A DNA stretch of 64,000 nucleotides from Kaustia mangrovi (lineage in GTDB: Bacteria; Pseudomonadota; Alphaproteobacteria; Rhizobiales; Im1), in NCBI RefSeq assembly GCF_015482775.1, contig NZ_CP058214.1, positions 4,516,501 through 4,580,500 on the forward strand. The letters run 5' to 3'. The translations under genes were made by a program, and so were the position numbers. A model generated the notes under the pieces. It was not told where the DNA came from. It did not search any database and saw only the letters and a program-made list of their open reading frames with translations. The stretch's first letter is position 1. The number at the start of each line of letters is the position of its first letter. Positions 35,893-43,601 of this stretch are shown here, in pieces.

Positions 35893-36541
35893 CGGCGGTC
35901 TCCCGGGCGTGGTGTGGGACGAGGGCGAGGAAGGCCTGTTCGGCGTCGCGCGTCAGGGGTCCGAGGCCGGCGCGGGCGGCTGTGTCCATGGCGGTGCGCA
36001 GGAACAGGGCGCGGGCGCATTGTTCGCCCAGCGGGACGACAGTGCCCTCGTAGGGTTCCGGCGCGCCGGGCAGGCCGGGCGGGGCGGTCTTGGGCATGAG
36101 GTCGCGCCATTCGGTGGCGAGGGCGCGGGCGTCGGCCTCGCGGATCGCGGTCCGCAAGTGCTCCGGCACCGGCCAGGGGAGGCCGAGGGCCTTGTGGATG
36201 ACGGCGCCGAAGCGGGGCGTCAGGGCCTTGTCGAGATCCGTGCCGGCGATGCGGGCGCGCAAATGGCGCACGGGGCGGATCGTGTCTCCCAGATAGGCCT
36301 CGTGGGCGTCGTGCAGCAGGCCACAGAGGGGGGCGAGGGGATCGGCATGGCCGGCGAGCGCTGCCGCGACGAGGCAGGAGTGCTCGGCGACGGAGTAGGC
36401 GGGGCAGGCGCCGCCGAAGCGGTTGATGCGGGCGAGATGCACGGCGATGTCGGCAAGCGAGACGGTCTCCGGCCGGGGATTGAGCATGTCCACGACGCGG
36501 CCCGATTGGGTGACGCTGTAGACGAGGGGCAGGGGCGTCAT
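35885..36541 (-). CDS. HD-domain phosphohydrolase, YfbR-like
   Basis: 218 residues. Metal-binding HD pattern: His in [16 protein letters not shown] in [17 protein letters not shown], and a later Asp near [14 protein letters not shown]. Resembles phage-encoded 5'-nucleotidase/dNTP hydrolases of the YfbR group that alter nucleotide pools. ATG at 36541 overlaps the preceding small gene's stop (ATGA). Member of the five-gene leftward operon 37043 to 35316. Confidence 0.85.
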   Translation of the reverse strand: MTPLPLVYSVTQSGRVVDMLNPRPETVSLADIAVHLARINRFGGACPAYSVAEHSCLVAAALAGHADPLAPLCGLLHDAHEAYLGDTIRPVRHLRARIAGTDLDKALTPRFGAVIHKALGLPWPVPEHLRTAIREADARALATEWRDLMPKTAPPGLPGAPEPYEGTVVPLGEQCARALFLRTAMDTAARAGLGPLTRDAEQAFLALVPHHARETADA

Positions 36542-36696
36542 GGGCGCGGCTCCAGCCGGTCGGCCTTCGCCGCGCGGTTGACGGCCTGGCCGTGGCCGGG
36601 CCTGTCGCTTCCCGCGCCGGGCAGGCCGGCGGCGAGGGCGAGCAGGGCGACCATGAGGGCGGCCCCGGCGACGGCGAGGGGATTGCGCGCGCTCAC
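36538..36696 (-). CDS. Small membrane/secreted protein (52 aa)
   Basis: Short gene from GTG 36696 to TGA 36538. The product has one hydrophobic segment (PLAVAGAALMVALLALAAGL) followed by a polar tail GSDRPGHGQAVNRAAKADRL. Both ends overlap neighbours by 4 bp (GTGA with the upstream stop, ATGA with the downstream start), exactly as the rest of the operon is organised, which supports it being real. Function unknown. Confidence 0.65.
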   Translation of the reverse strand: MSARNPLAVAGAALMVALLALAAGLPGAGSDRPGHGQAVNRAAKADRLEPRP

Positions 36697-37043
36697 CGGG
36701 CGGGCTCCAGAAGGTCTGCGATGTGGGGATTGGCGGCGAGGGCCTTGGCGAAGGCTTCCTCGCTGTGTTCGCGGGCGACGGCCTCCGAGATGCCGGCGCG
36801 GGCGAAATCGTCCAGCGTGACGACGCCGCGCTGGCCGGCGGCCTCGGCGATGATGCCGGCCATGAGGTCGATCAGCACACGGCGGCTGAGCCGGACGCGG
36901 CCGAGGCGGATGCGCGCCTGGCCGTGGGGCAAGGGATGCTCCCGGTCATGCGCCTGAGCCCAGCGGTGCAGGCGATATGGGATCGGGCCGTCGAAGGCAA
37001 GGGACAGGCTCTCGCGGGCCGTCTTGCCGGGGATGAGGTACAT
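36693..37043 (-). CDS. Phage-type early protein of unknown function
   Basis: 116 residues. Basic N-terminal half (LIPGKTARESLSLAFDGPIPYRLHRWAQAHDREHP) and a C-terminal part with DDFARAGISEAVAREHSEEAF. No family recognised. First gene of the leftward operon; its upstream region holds two copies of the repressor-like 13-mer (37084, 37115). Start ATG 37043 preceded by GGAGGCACCTTTCC. Confidence 0.6.
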   Translation of the reverse strand: MYLIPGKTARESLSLAFDGPIPYRLHRWAQAHDREHPLPHGQARIRLGRVRLSRRVLIDLMAGIIAEAAGQRGVVTLDDFARAGISEAVAREHSEEAFAKALAANPHIADLLEPAR

Positions 37044-37083
37044 GGAAAGGTGCCTCCATCGAGGATGATGGGGCAAAGGATGT

Positions 37084-37127
37084 CACCAAATTGGATACTG
37101 TTCAAGGTGTTTGACACCAAAATGGTG
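37084..37127. promoter_or_regulatory. Two repressor-like operator sites (leftward early promoter)
   Basis: CACCA-AAA-TGGTG at 37115-37127 is a perfect 5-bp inverted repeat around AAA. CACCA-AAT-TGGAT at 37084-37096 is a weaker copy. The same 13-mer occurs at 40087 and 40144 between the S24 repressor and the Cro-like gene. This region lies between the leftward operon (start 37043) and the rightward three-Cys gene (37282). A TTGACA hexamer overlaps at 37111-37116. Probably the second operator set of the element's lysogeny repressor. Confidence 0.68.
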
Positions 37128-37281
37128 ACAATATGTCGCCGTCAGCCGGTTCTCTCTTTGTGCTCGGACTCGCCTAGGCTAAGGTCATGCGGATATTCCC
37201 GTGCGCGCCACCTCGTGCCTTAGTGCTGCTGCAGGAGAGGCGGTCGTCTGCTCGGAATGACGCTCGAGGCGAGAGCAGGAT

Positions 37282-38040
37282 ATGGCACAGAAATCAGAAA
37301 TTGAATGGACCGACGCGACCTGGAATCCGATGACCGGATGCACCAAGGTTGGGCCCGGTTGTGACAACTGCTATGCCGAGCGTTTCGCTGAACGCTGGCG
37401 CGGCGTTGACGGTCACCCTTACTCGCAAGGCTTTGATCTTCGTCTCTGGCCGGACAGACTCGAGCAGCCGGCACGGTGGAAGCGACCGCGCATGATCTTC
37501 GTGAACTCGATGAGCGATCTCTTCCACAAGGAGATCCCGCGGGACTTCATCGACCGTGTTTTTGACGCGATGGAGCGGGCAGACTGGCACGTCTATCAGG
37601 TGCTCACCAAGCGCAGCTCATTGATGCGCAACTATGTCGCCAAGCGCTATGCGGGTCGACCGGTCCCGACGCACATCTGGCTTGGAGTCTCGGTCGAGGA
37701 TGCCGCGCACACCAGCCGCATCTGCCACCTGCAGGACATCAACTCGCCGGCTCGTTTCATTTCCTTCGAACCTCTGCTCGGGCCTATCGGCATGGTCGAC
37801 CTTGAGGGCATCGCATGGGCAATTGTTGGCGGGGAGAGCGGGCCGCGCGCACGGCCAATGCGAAGCGTGTGGGCAACCCAGATCCGTGATATTTGCCAGC
37901 GTGACGGTGTGGCGTTCTTCTTCAAGCAATGGGGGGGCGCGCGGCCGAAATCAGGCGGGCGCCTGCTTGACGGCGAAGAATGGAACGGCTTTCCTTGGGC
38001 TATTGTGCCACGATCCATCCTTGAGCAACTAGGCGCTTAG
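37282..38040 (+). CDS. Three-Cys-motif protein, DUF5131/phage Gp37-Gp68 family
   Basis: 252 residues. N-terminal WTDATWNPMTGCTKVGPGCDNCYAERFAERW carries the three-cysteine cluster (C-x7-C-x2-C) that resembles an Fe-S or radical-SAM-like site. Further family blocks are IFVNSMSDLFHKEIP, YQVLTKRSSLMRNY, HIWLGVSVEDA, RFISFEPLLGPI and WAIVGGESGPRARPM, ending in FFKQWGG. Common in phages and mobile elements; biochemistry unknown. The next gene 10 bp downstream is its usual partner, TcmP. Confidence 0.88.
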   Translation: MAQKSEIEWTDATWNPMTGCTKVGPGCDNCYAERFAERWRGVDGHPYSQGFDLRLWPDRLEQPARWKRPRMIFVNSMSDLFHKEIPRDFIDRVFDAMERADWHVYQVLTKRSSLMRNYVAKRYAGRPVPTHIWLGVSVEDAAHTSRICHLQDINSPARFISFEPLLGPIGMVDLEGIAWAIVGGESGPRARPMRSVWATQIRDICQRDGVAFFFKQWGGARPKSGGRLLDGEEWNGFPWAIVPRSILEQLGA

Positions 38041-38050
38041 AAAGGTTCCT

Positions 38051-39313
38051 TTGACCGTTAAGAAGAACTTCGCCTGGACGCTCGGTGGTCCTCTGCCCAG
38101 AATTGAGGCGCATTCCGAGCGCAAGCTCGAGGTGCTCCGACGATATCTCGATGTCTACTTCGACACGGTCGCATCGATCCCGCATATGGACTGCCTTAAG
38201 ATTGCGATTGTGGACGGGTTCTGTGGGGGCGGGAAATATCAGCGGGGCGAGGAGACGATCCCGGGTAGCCCGCTCATTATCCTCGACGCGGTACGCGATG
38301 CGCAGGAGCGGCTCAATCGCGACCGCCGAAAACCGTTCGAAATCGCAGCCAGCTTCCATTTCGTCGACGACGAGCCAGACCATATAGAGCATCTGCGCGG
38401 CGTCATCGAAGCGGCTGGATACGCCGACAAGCTCGGCAGCACGATCCATCTATACCCAGGGAAGTTCGCCGAGCACCTACCGACGATTATGGCGAAGATT
38501 TCCGACAGACAGCGCGCCGGCCGCTCGATCTTCCTGCTCGACCAATGGGGCTATCTCGACGTGCCGATGGCTTCGATCCGGGCCATCTTCGGGAAGCTCA
38601 CACGAGCTGAGGTGCTGCTGACCTTTTCGATAGACGCTCTGCTAAACTACCTTTCAACCGACCGCAAAGCGAGTGCGACGCTCGCGCAGTTCGGCGTGGA
38701 CCGTGAGTTCATCTCGATGTGGGAAGCCAATAAGAGTGATATCGATTTTTCCCGGATCACTGCCCAGCGCGCCGTCATGTCCCATCTGCGCAACAACAGC
38801 CAAGCGCTCTTTTTCACACCCTTTATGCTCTTCTCGCAGGCTTCGGGGCGCATGATGATGTTCGCCCATCTTTCGCAGCACCAGACGGCTCGGGACAAGA
38901 TGCTGGGCGTGCATTGGGATTTCCAGAATCGCTTTACCCACATAGGCCGTGGCAGCTTGTTCGAGCTTGGTTTTGACGCGCGGCTTCTCGAGGACAAGGG
39001 GAGTCTATTCCGGTTCACCGAACTCGACCGCGAGACCATGATGGGCGAGCTGCGCGAGGAGTTGCCGGACAAGGTTCTAGGGATGCTAGGAGCAGGCCCG
39101 ATTTCGCTGGGAGAGCTGATGGCGGTCTTGGGCAATCAAACGGCCGCACGCAATACTGACATCTTTTCGGTTCTTCAGACCTTGGCAGCCGAGCGCGTAC
39201 TGGAGATCGTCTCGAAAGAAGGACGGGAGAAGCGGCCCACCACGGCACTCAAGATCAGCGACCGCCTAGCAATGCCGCGTCAGAAAACGTTCTGGTTCGG
39301 CTCGAAAGGCTAG
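38051..39313 (+). CDS. tcmP: Three-Cys-motif partner protein TcmP
   Basis: 420 residues starting at TTG 38051 with AAAGG just upstream. Family blocks: HSERKLEVLRRYLDVYFDTVA, IAIVDGFCGGGKYQRGEE (a glycine-rich loop), FHFVDDEPDHIEHLR, SIFLLDQWGYLDVPMASI and TFSIDALLNYLS. The VDGFCGGG...FHFVD...LLDQWG layout resembles a SAM-dependent methyltransferase fold, though that is my reading. It pairs consistently with DUF5131 proteins, as here. The two are co-transcribed. Role unknown; a nucleic-acid modification or defence function is possible. Confidence 0.85.
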   Translation: MTVKKNFAWTLGGPLPRIEAHSERKLEVLRRYLDVYFDTVASIPHMDCLKIAIVDGFCGGGKYQRGEETIPGSPLIILDAVRDAQERLNRDRRKPFEIAASFHFVDDEPDHIEHLRGVIEAAGYADKLGSTIHLYPGKFAEHLPTIMAKISDRQRAGRSIFLLDQWGYLDVPMASIRAIFGKLTRAEVLLTFSIDALLNYLSTDRKASATLAQFGVDREFISMWEANKSDIDFSRITAQRAVMSHLRNNSQALFFTPFMLFSQASGRMMMFAHLSQHQTARDKMLGVHWDFQNRFTHIGRGSLFELGFDARLLEDKGSLFRFTELDRETMMGELREELPDKVLGMLGAGPISLGELMAVLGNQTAARNTDIFSVLQTLAAERVLEIVSKEGREKRPTTALKISDRLAMPRQKTFWFGSKG

Positions 39314-39463
39314 TGGGTCTCGCTCCACGTTGATCCGAGTGTGCGGTCTGTAAACTCAAAGCTAACGTCGCGAGTTCAGACCAAAGCAGATACAGTTGCA
39401 GTGGCGTGAAATTCAAGGACAACCGTCTGCGTGTCGGCGGTGGCTCGTTTTCTAACCATTGCC

Positions 39464-40072
39464 TTACATATCCAACATAGTGCGACGGACGCGGCCTATG
39501 ATACGGGGGCCGCTGCCGTTGAGTACGAATTTCGGTTCGTGCGCCGGATTTGTCGATACCGCCTCCCATCGTTCAGGGTTGGGGCGCCACCTTTTGTAAC
39601 CCGAGGCGCCATCATCATTGGATATTATGTAGCAGCCATTTGCCACTAGGTTTCGGTCCCGAAGGTTGACGAAGATCACGCTATCTGGCGGAGAGATTCG
39701 ATCCATGGAGTCGCCTTCGACCCTCAGGGCGATCCACTCTCCCATCGGATCCAGACCTGGACAAGGTATATGCGGAGCGTCTCCGAAATCGTGAGTATGG
39801 TCCGCCGATAGGAGTTCGCCAGCACTTACCCACGAGATGAGCGGTGCCAGTAATGGTGCGTCGTTGCTTGGCAGCATTATCTCCGCAGCGCTGACACCAT
39901 AGACAACGGCGATCTTCTCCGCCATCTCGCGGGGGACCTTGCGGCTTTCGTCCCGCCAGCGAATGACGTTCTGTTTGGATGTCCCGATCTTTCTGGCGAG
40001 CGACGTGGGGCCGTCACCATGCCTACGCATGAGCGGTGCCAAACCGTTGGGGAATTTCCCTTTCGTCTCCAT
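39464..40072 (-). CDS. S24/LexA-like phage repressor
   Basis: 202 residues. N-terminal HTH (GPTSLARKIGTSKQNVIRWRDESRKVP). C-terminal S24 peptidase domain with the cleavage-site Ala-Gly in WVSAGELLSADH, the catalytic Ser in VEGDSMDRISPPDSVIFV, and the Lys in GASGYKRW. It should repress early genes and self-cleave upon RecA-type SOS signalling, as lambda CI does. Start ATG 40072; divergent from the Cro-like gene with two operator copies between them. Confidence 0.92.
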   Translation of the reverse strand: METKGKFPNGLAPLMRRHGDGPTSLARKIGTSKQNVIRWRDESRKVPREMAEKIAVVYGVSAAEIMLPSNDAPLLAPLISWVSAGELLSADHTHDFGDAPHIPCPGLDPMGEWIALRVEGDSMDRISPPDSVIFVNLRDRNLVANGCYIISNDDGASGYKRWRPNPERWEAVSTNPAHEPKFVLNGSGPRIIGRVRRTMLDM

Positions 40073-40086
40073 AGGTTGGAGCGTGT

Positions 40087-40156
40087 CACCGAAATGGTGT
40101 CCTTGGAAGGCTCCAAAGTGGGGACGGATTGTGCTTGAACGGTTACCAAAATGGTG
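40087..40156. promoter_or_regulatory. Divergent operator region between repressor and Cro-like gene
   Basis: Two 13-mers: CACCG-AAA-TGGTG at 40087-40099 and TACCA-AAA-TGGTG at 40144-40156, spaced 57 bp start to start. They match the two sites at 37084-37127. Consensus YACCR-AAW-TGGNK. This is the likely repressor/Cro switch of the element. Confidence 0.72.
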
Positions 40157-40169
40157 ACACGTTTGAGGC

Positions 40170-40463
40170 ATGAAACTCACAACGTGGTTGTTGGACCGAT
40201 CAATCTCCGACGCGCGTTTTGCCGAAATGATCGGTGTGACGCGTCAGGCTCTGCATCGCTACAAGGTGGGCGCTCGCATTCCGAGGCCGGCGATCATGGC
40301 GCGCATAGAGAGCGTAACAGGTGGTTCCGTACGGGCTAACGACTTTCACTCTACCGCCACCGATGACCGGCGCCGATCAAAGGCTTCAAGTGGGGCGAAC
40401 GCGCCAAACATTGCAGCCAGCCGTGTGGACGTCACCGAGAAGGCACGGGAGGCTTTACCATGA
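40170..40463 (+). CDS. Cro/CI-type HTH protein
   Basis: 97 residues. HTH in SISDARFAEMIGVTRQALHRYKVGARIPRPAIMARIESVTGGSV. The C-terminal part is low-complexity and unstructured. Its place opposite the S24 repressor makes it the Cro-like member of the switch. It starts the rightward early operon (40170-42889), in which every gene overlaps the next by about 4 bp. Confidence 0.82.
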   Translation: MKLTTWLLDRSISDARFAEMIGVTRQALHRYKVGARIPRPAIMARIESVTGGSVRANDFHSTATDDRRRSKASSGANAPNIAASRVDVTEKAREALP

Positions 40464-40942
40464 AGGCCGTTCGTCCACGCGAGCCCGGCGCGCCGCACGA
40501 CGCGACGGTGCGGCTGATCGAGCAGTGCGGCGGGGTGGAGCGGGTGGCGGCGTTTGTCGGCCGCCGGGCTTCCTCCGTCTATCGCTATACGGACCCGGAC
40601 CAGTCGGACGGGATGCCCTTTGCCATGGTGGGGCAGCTGACGGAGCATTTCGGCGCGGCGGCGGCTGTGGAGCACCTGGCCATGCGGGCGGGCGGGGTGT
40701 TCCTGCCGGTGCTGGTGGAGGGCGGGGAGCCGCGCTGGGGCGCGCTGACGGCGGAGACGGCGCGGCATTTCGCGCAGGTGATGGCGGGCATTGCGGAGGC
40801 GCTTTCGCCGGGAGGCGAGGGTGCCGCGCGGGTAACGCCGGGGGAAGCGCGGGGGATGGTGCCGGACATAGACCACGCGATCCGCGACCTTTGCGAGCTG
40901 CGCGCGCTGGCGCTGGCGGTGGCCGGGGAGGGGGGCGAATGA
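40460..40942 (+). CDS. Phage early protein, possible CII-like regulator
   Basis: 160 residues. N-terminal VRLIEQCGGVERVAAFVGRRASSVYRYTDPDQ resembles the HTH of phage CII-type or regulatory proteins. The rest is Ala/Gly-rich with helical GALTAETARHFAQVMAGIAEAL and a C-terminal helix. ATGA overlap with the Cro-like gene. Assignment as a regulator is tentative. Confidence 0.6.
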   Translation: MKAVRPREPGAPHDATVRLIEQCGGVERVAAFVGRRASSVYRYTDPDQSDGMPFAMVGQLTEHFGAAAAVEHLAMRAGGVFLPVLVEGGEPRWGALTAETARHFAQVMAGIAEALSPGGEGAARVTPGEARGMVPDIDHAIRDLCELRALALAVAGEGGE

Positions 40943-41136
40943 GCGGGGCGGGCCGGGTGCTTTACGCGGTTTCGCCGGAGGGGCCGGAGGCGCCGGGCAG
41001 CGGGCACTCGCGGGTGACCTTCCGGCTGCGCGACGATGTGCTGGCGGACATTTCGCGGGATGCGCGGCGGGCGGGGATGACGCGCTCGCAGTATCTGGCG
41101 CGGATTGTGGAGCGGGCGCGGGGGGCGGAGCGATGA
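40939..41136 (+). CDS. Small ribbon-helix-helix-like protein
   Basis: 65 residues. The C-terminal half SRVTFRLRDDVLADISRDARRAGMTRSQYLARIVERA has the strand-helix-helix pattern of Arc/MetJ-type proteins. ATG 40939 overlaps the upstream stop (ATGA), and its own stop overlaps the replication gene's ATG. Likely a small early regulator. Confidence 0.65.
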   Translation: MSGAGRVLYAVSPEGPEAPGSGHSRVTFRLRDDVLADISRDARRAGMTRSQYLARIVERARGAER

Positions 41137-42269
41137 GCAACCGGGCGCTGAACTGGGCGCGGGGGCAGACGGTTGGGCACCAGCCGTCCAAGCACCTGCT
41201 GACGATCCTCGCGGACTATGCGGACGAGCGGGACAGCTGCTTCCCGAGCCAGGAGACGCTGGCGCGGGAGACGGAGCTGAGCCTGCGCGCGGTTGTGAGC
41301 GCGCTGCAGCGGCTGGAGGCGGCGGGGCTGATCCGCCGGTTCCGGCACAGGCGGGGCGACGGGAAGCTGGGTTTGACGCGGTATTATCTTGCCGTGGAAG
41401 GCCGGTTCGAGCCGGACGGGGAGGAGGCCGCGGAGCCTGTGGATAACTCGCCACCAGATGCACCTCGTGCATGTGGTGACCACGTGCACCTCACGTCACA
41501 GCCACGTGCACCTCACGTCAAAACCACGTGCACGAGGTGCACGTCAGAACCCTTAAGGGAACCACTAAAGGAACCAAAGGAGAGAGAGCGCGCGCGAACG
41601 GGCGCGCCCGCCGGGGCTGTGGATAACCCGCTCTCGAGCGACGGGCGGTCCGTCGAGGACTTCCGGGACGCCTGGGTGACGAGTGCGCAGGACGACAGCG
41701 AGCGCGTCGACGAGGCATGGGGCGCCCTGAGCGGGGACGAGCGCAAGGCGGCGCTGGACCATGTCTCCGCCTTCCTCGAGGATGCCCGGCAGAACGGGCG
41801 GGGACGGATTTGCGCCGGGGCGACCTATCTGCGCCAGAAGCGCTGGCGGCGGCTGGGGCGGGCAGGGGCCTCGGGACCGGCGAAGGCGGCCGGGGAGAGG
41901 CGGGGCTTGACGCCTTTCAGCCGGGAGTGGTGGCTTGTGGCCGTGCGCCGGGCGGGGGCTGCCCGCTCGCCATCGGACGCGGAGGCGCGGCGGCTGAGGC
42001 TGATGGTGCAGCTTGCCCGGGGCGGCACGGTCGTCGGCGTGGGGGCCGGGGAGGTGCCCTCGGCGGAGGAGGTCGCGGCGGCGGTGCAGATCCCGTGGGA
42101 CGGGGAGGCCTTCGAGGCGTGGGCGCACTGGTTCGGCGCCTGCGGCGTGGAGGTGCCGCGCCGGGACAGCGGCTGGGTGTGGGTGCCGTCCCGATGGCCG
42201 CCGGGCTATGGGCCGGAGGCTTCGGCGGCGAGCGAGTGGCAGGACGGATTGGCGAACGGGACCGGGTGA
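41133..42269 (+). CDS. HTH replication-initiator-like protein of the element
   Basis: 378 residues. An N-terminal winged HTH (PSKHLLTILADYADERDSCFPSQETLARETELSLRAVVSALQRLEAAGLI) is typical of phage O-like/plasmid replication proteins. The middle (about residues 100-165) is a linker, and the DNA coding for it contains three 22-bp-spaced iterons between two DnaA boxes. The C-terminal part has RGLTPFSREWWLVAVRRAG and EAWAHWFGACGVEVP. This layout, an origin inside the initiator gene, recalls lambda O. No helicase loader is next to it. Confidence 0.72.
   Translation: MSNRALNWARGQTVGHQPSKHLLTILADYADERDSCFPSQETLARETELSLRAVVSALQRLEAAGLIRRFRHRRGDGKLGLTRYYLAVEGRFEPDGEEAAEPVDNSPPDAPRACGDHVHLTSQPRAPHVKTTCTRCTSEPLREPLKEPKERERARTGAPAGAVDNPLSSDGRSVEDFRDAWVTSAQDDSERVDEAWGALSGDERKAALDHVSAFLEDARQNGRGRICAGATYLRQKRWRRLGRAGASGPAKAAGERRGLTPFSREWWLVAVRRAGAARSPSDAEARRLRLMVQLARGGTVVGVGAGEVPSAEEVAAAVQIPWDGEAFEAWAHWFGACGVEVPRRDSGWVWVPSRWPPGYGPEASAASEWQDGLANGTG
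41438..41626. other. Putative replication origin: iterons between two DnaA boxes
   Basis: TGTGGATAA (reverse of the DnaA box TTATCCACA) occurs at 41438-41446 and 41618-41626. Between them, CCACGTGCACCTCACGTCA starts at 41480 and 41502 and a variant at 41524, exactly 22 bp apart, with a degenerate copy at about 41454. An AT-richer segment (CTTAAGGGAACCACTAAAGG, 41552-41571) follows. All of this lies within the linker-coding part of the initiator-like gene. Confidence 0.75.
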
Positions 42270-42274
42270 CGGCG

Positions 42275-42889
42275 ATGGGCAGGGCGAGAGCGAAGGCGAA
42301 GAGGGCGGTGACGCTGGCGGGGCCGGGATACGATGGCCGCCGGGAGCTGGTGAGCGACGAGGTGGAGGACCCGTATTTCCCGGGGCGGAGGGAGCGCGTG
42401 ACCCGCAATGCGCGCCACGACCCGATCGAGCACCTGTACCACAAGGGCAAGATCGGCCAGGCGGAGCGGGAGGCCGGGCGCCGGGTGCGCGAGCTGGTGG
42501 AGGCGCTGGGGCTGGATGCTGTGCGCGCCATCGTGCTGGACGGGGCGCGCGGCGGCGGGCAGCGCACGGAGTTCGCCGACCGGCGGATCGACGCGGGGCG
42601 GCGGATGCTGGCGCTGAGGCTGGACCTCGGCAGGCGGATGACCGAGCTGCTCGTGCGCATCGCCGGCTATGGCGAGACGGTCACGTCCGTCGCCATCGGC
42701 GAGGAGACGGACCGGGCAGGCCGGGCGAACGGCGCCTGCTCCGACGCACTGCGCAAGAACGTCGGCTACCTGTTCAGGGCCGCCCTGCAGGACGCCGCGG
42801 AGCACTTCGGCTATGCCGGGACACCGAACGGGCGGCCGGCAAGCGGACTGGTGTGGCGGGAAGAGGGGTGGCAGAGGCCGGGGGTGTGA
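42275..42889 (+). CDS. Phage protein, DUF6456-like
   Basis: 204 residues. The middle HDPIEHLYHKGKIGQAEREAGRRVRELVEALGLD resembles the DUF6456 domain of alphaproteobacterial regulators. The C-terminal part RMTELLVRIAGYGETVTSVAIGEETD and LRKNVGYLFRAALQDAAEHFGYA looks like a small helical DNA-binding module. It may be a late-gene regulator. A GTG at 42266 overlapping the upstream stop is an alternative start. Last gene of the rightward early operon; its 3' end is partially duplicated at 43531. Confidence 0.6.
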   Translation: MGRARAKAKRAVTLAGPGYDGRRELVSDEVEDPYFPGRRERVTRNARHDPIEHLYHKGKIGQAEREAGRRVRELVEALGLDAVRAIVLDGARGGGQRTEFADRRIDAGRRMLALRLDLGRRMTELLVRIAGYGETVTSVAIGEETDRAGRANGACSDALRKNVGYLFRAALQDAAEHFGYAGTPNGRPASGLVWREEGWQRPGV

Positions 42890-43006
42890 GCTTGAGAACT
42901 CGGTCGACACAGATGGGGTTGCAGAGTCCAGAATGACCGTCGTTATGCCCAAAATATCGCAACAATGATACAATTGGATCTCTGGGGTTGGAATGGGGCC
43001 TGATGC

Positions 43007-43516
43007 ATGAAATCCGAAAACCAAGAATGTGGTTTGAAGCTGCGCGGTACAGATTTTGTTTATTTCGATGAGGGGGCTTACGGCCTTATATTTCTGGACA
43101 GAATAGCGAGGCGCGTCCGAAAAGTATTTCGTGCCCAAGACGATAAGGAGCATGTTTGTAAAGTTTTTGTATCCGAAACTAAGGCTTATGAGCGCGCACT
43201 GGCGTGCTCTTCACTGAGGCAATTTGTGCCAGGGAATTTTAGAATTTGCGAACCGCGAGCTGTTGTTACCAAATATGGTGCGGAGGTGTCAGACAAAGTG
43301 TTTCAGGAGTTGGTCTTCGAGATCGATTTTATTGATGGGTATTTTGTGAAAATTGGATCGATTTGCAAAGAGAAGGCGACGAAACTGCACGAACTTTTCC
43401 ACGCTGAAGGGATCAAATATACAATTGATATGTCAGTTACTCTTGCTGATGGAGGTCGAGCGGAAAAAGTTATTGATTTTGGGATTGAAGAAATCGAGGC
43501 GATATACAATCAATAA
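43007..43516 (+). CDS. AT-rich cargo gene of unknown function, kinase-like N-terminus
   Basis: 169 residues. FDEGAYGLIFLDRIARRVRKVFR and CKVFVSETKAYERALACSS recall the glycine loop and lysine strand of a protein-kinase N-lobe, but no catalytic HRD or DFG is present; DFGIEEIEAIYNQ at the end only superficially resembles DFG. Base composition is clearly AT-richer than all surrounding genes, indicating recent transfer. Flanked by a broken direct repeat of the upstream gene's 3' end (43531-43582). Confidence 0.6.
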   Translation: MKSENQECGLKLRGTDFVYFDEGAYGLIFLDRIARRVRKVFRAQDDKEHVCKVFVSETKAYERALACSSLRQFVPGNFRICEPRAVVTKYGAEVSDKVFQELVFEIDFIDGYFVKIGSICKEKATKLHELFHAEGIKYTIDMSVTLADGGRAEKVIDFGIEEIEAIYNQ

Positions 43517-43530
43517 TTTCTTACAATATC

Positions 43531-43582
43531 GGAGCACTCCGGCTATGCTGGGTCACCGAACGGGAGGCAGAGGCCGGGAGTA
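43531..43582 (+). repeat. Partial duplicate of the DUF6456-like gene 3' end
   Basis: GGAGCACTCCGGCTATGC and CACCGAACGGG repeat 42799-42833 with a few changes, then jump directly to GGCAGAGGCCGGG matching 42870-42882. About 37 bp of the original are missing from this copy. It brackets the AT-rich gene and marks its insertion. Confidence 0.75.
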
Positions 43583-43601
43583 GGTTTGCAAACGGTCGTG
43601 C

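Noticed and set aside
37185-37590. Short minus-strand frames opposite the DUF5131 start
   Set aside because: No ribosome site, no family features, and the plus-strand gene covers the region.
41450-41550. Regularly spaced 22-bp repeats considered as a CRISPR array
   Set aside because: Repeats are contiguous with only 3-nt gaps, no unique spacers of 30 bp or more, and no cas genes; they fit iterons far better.
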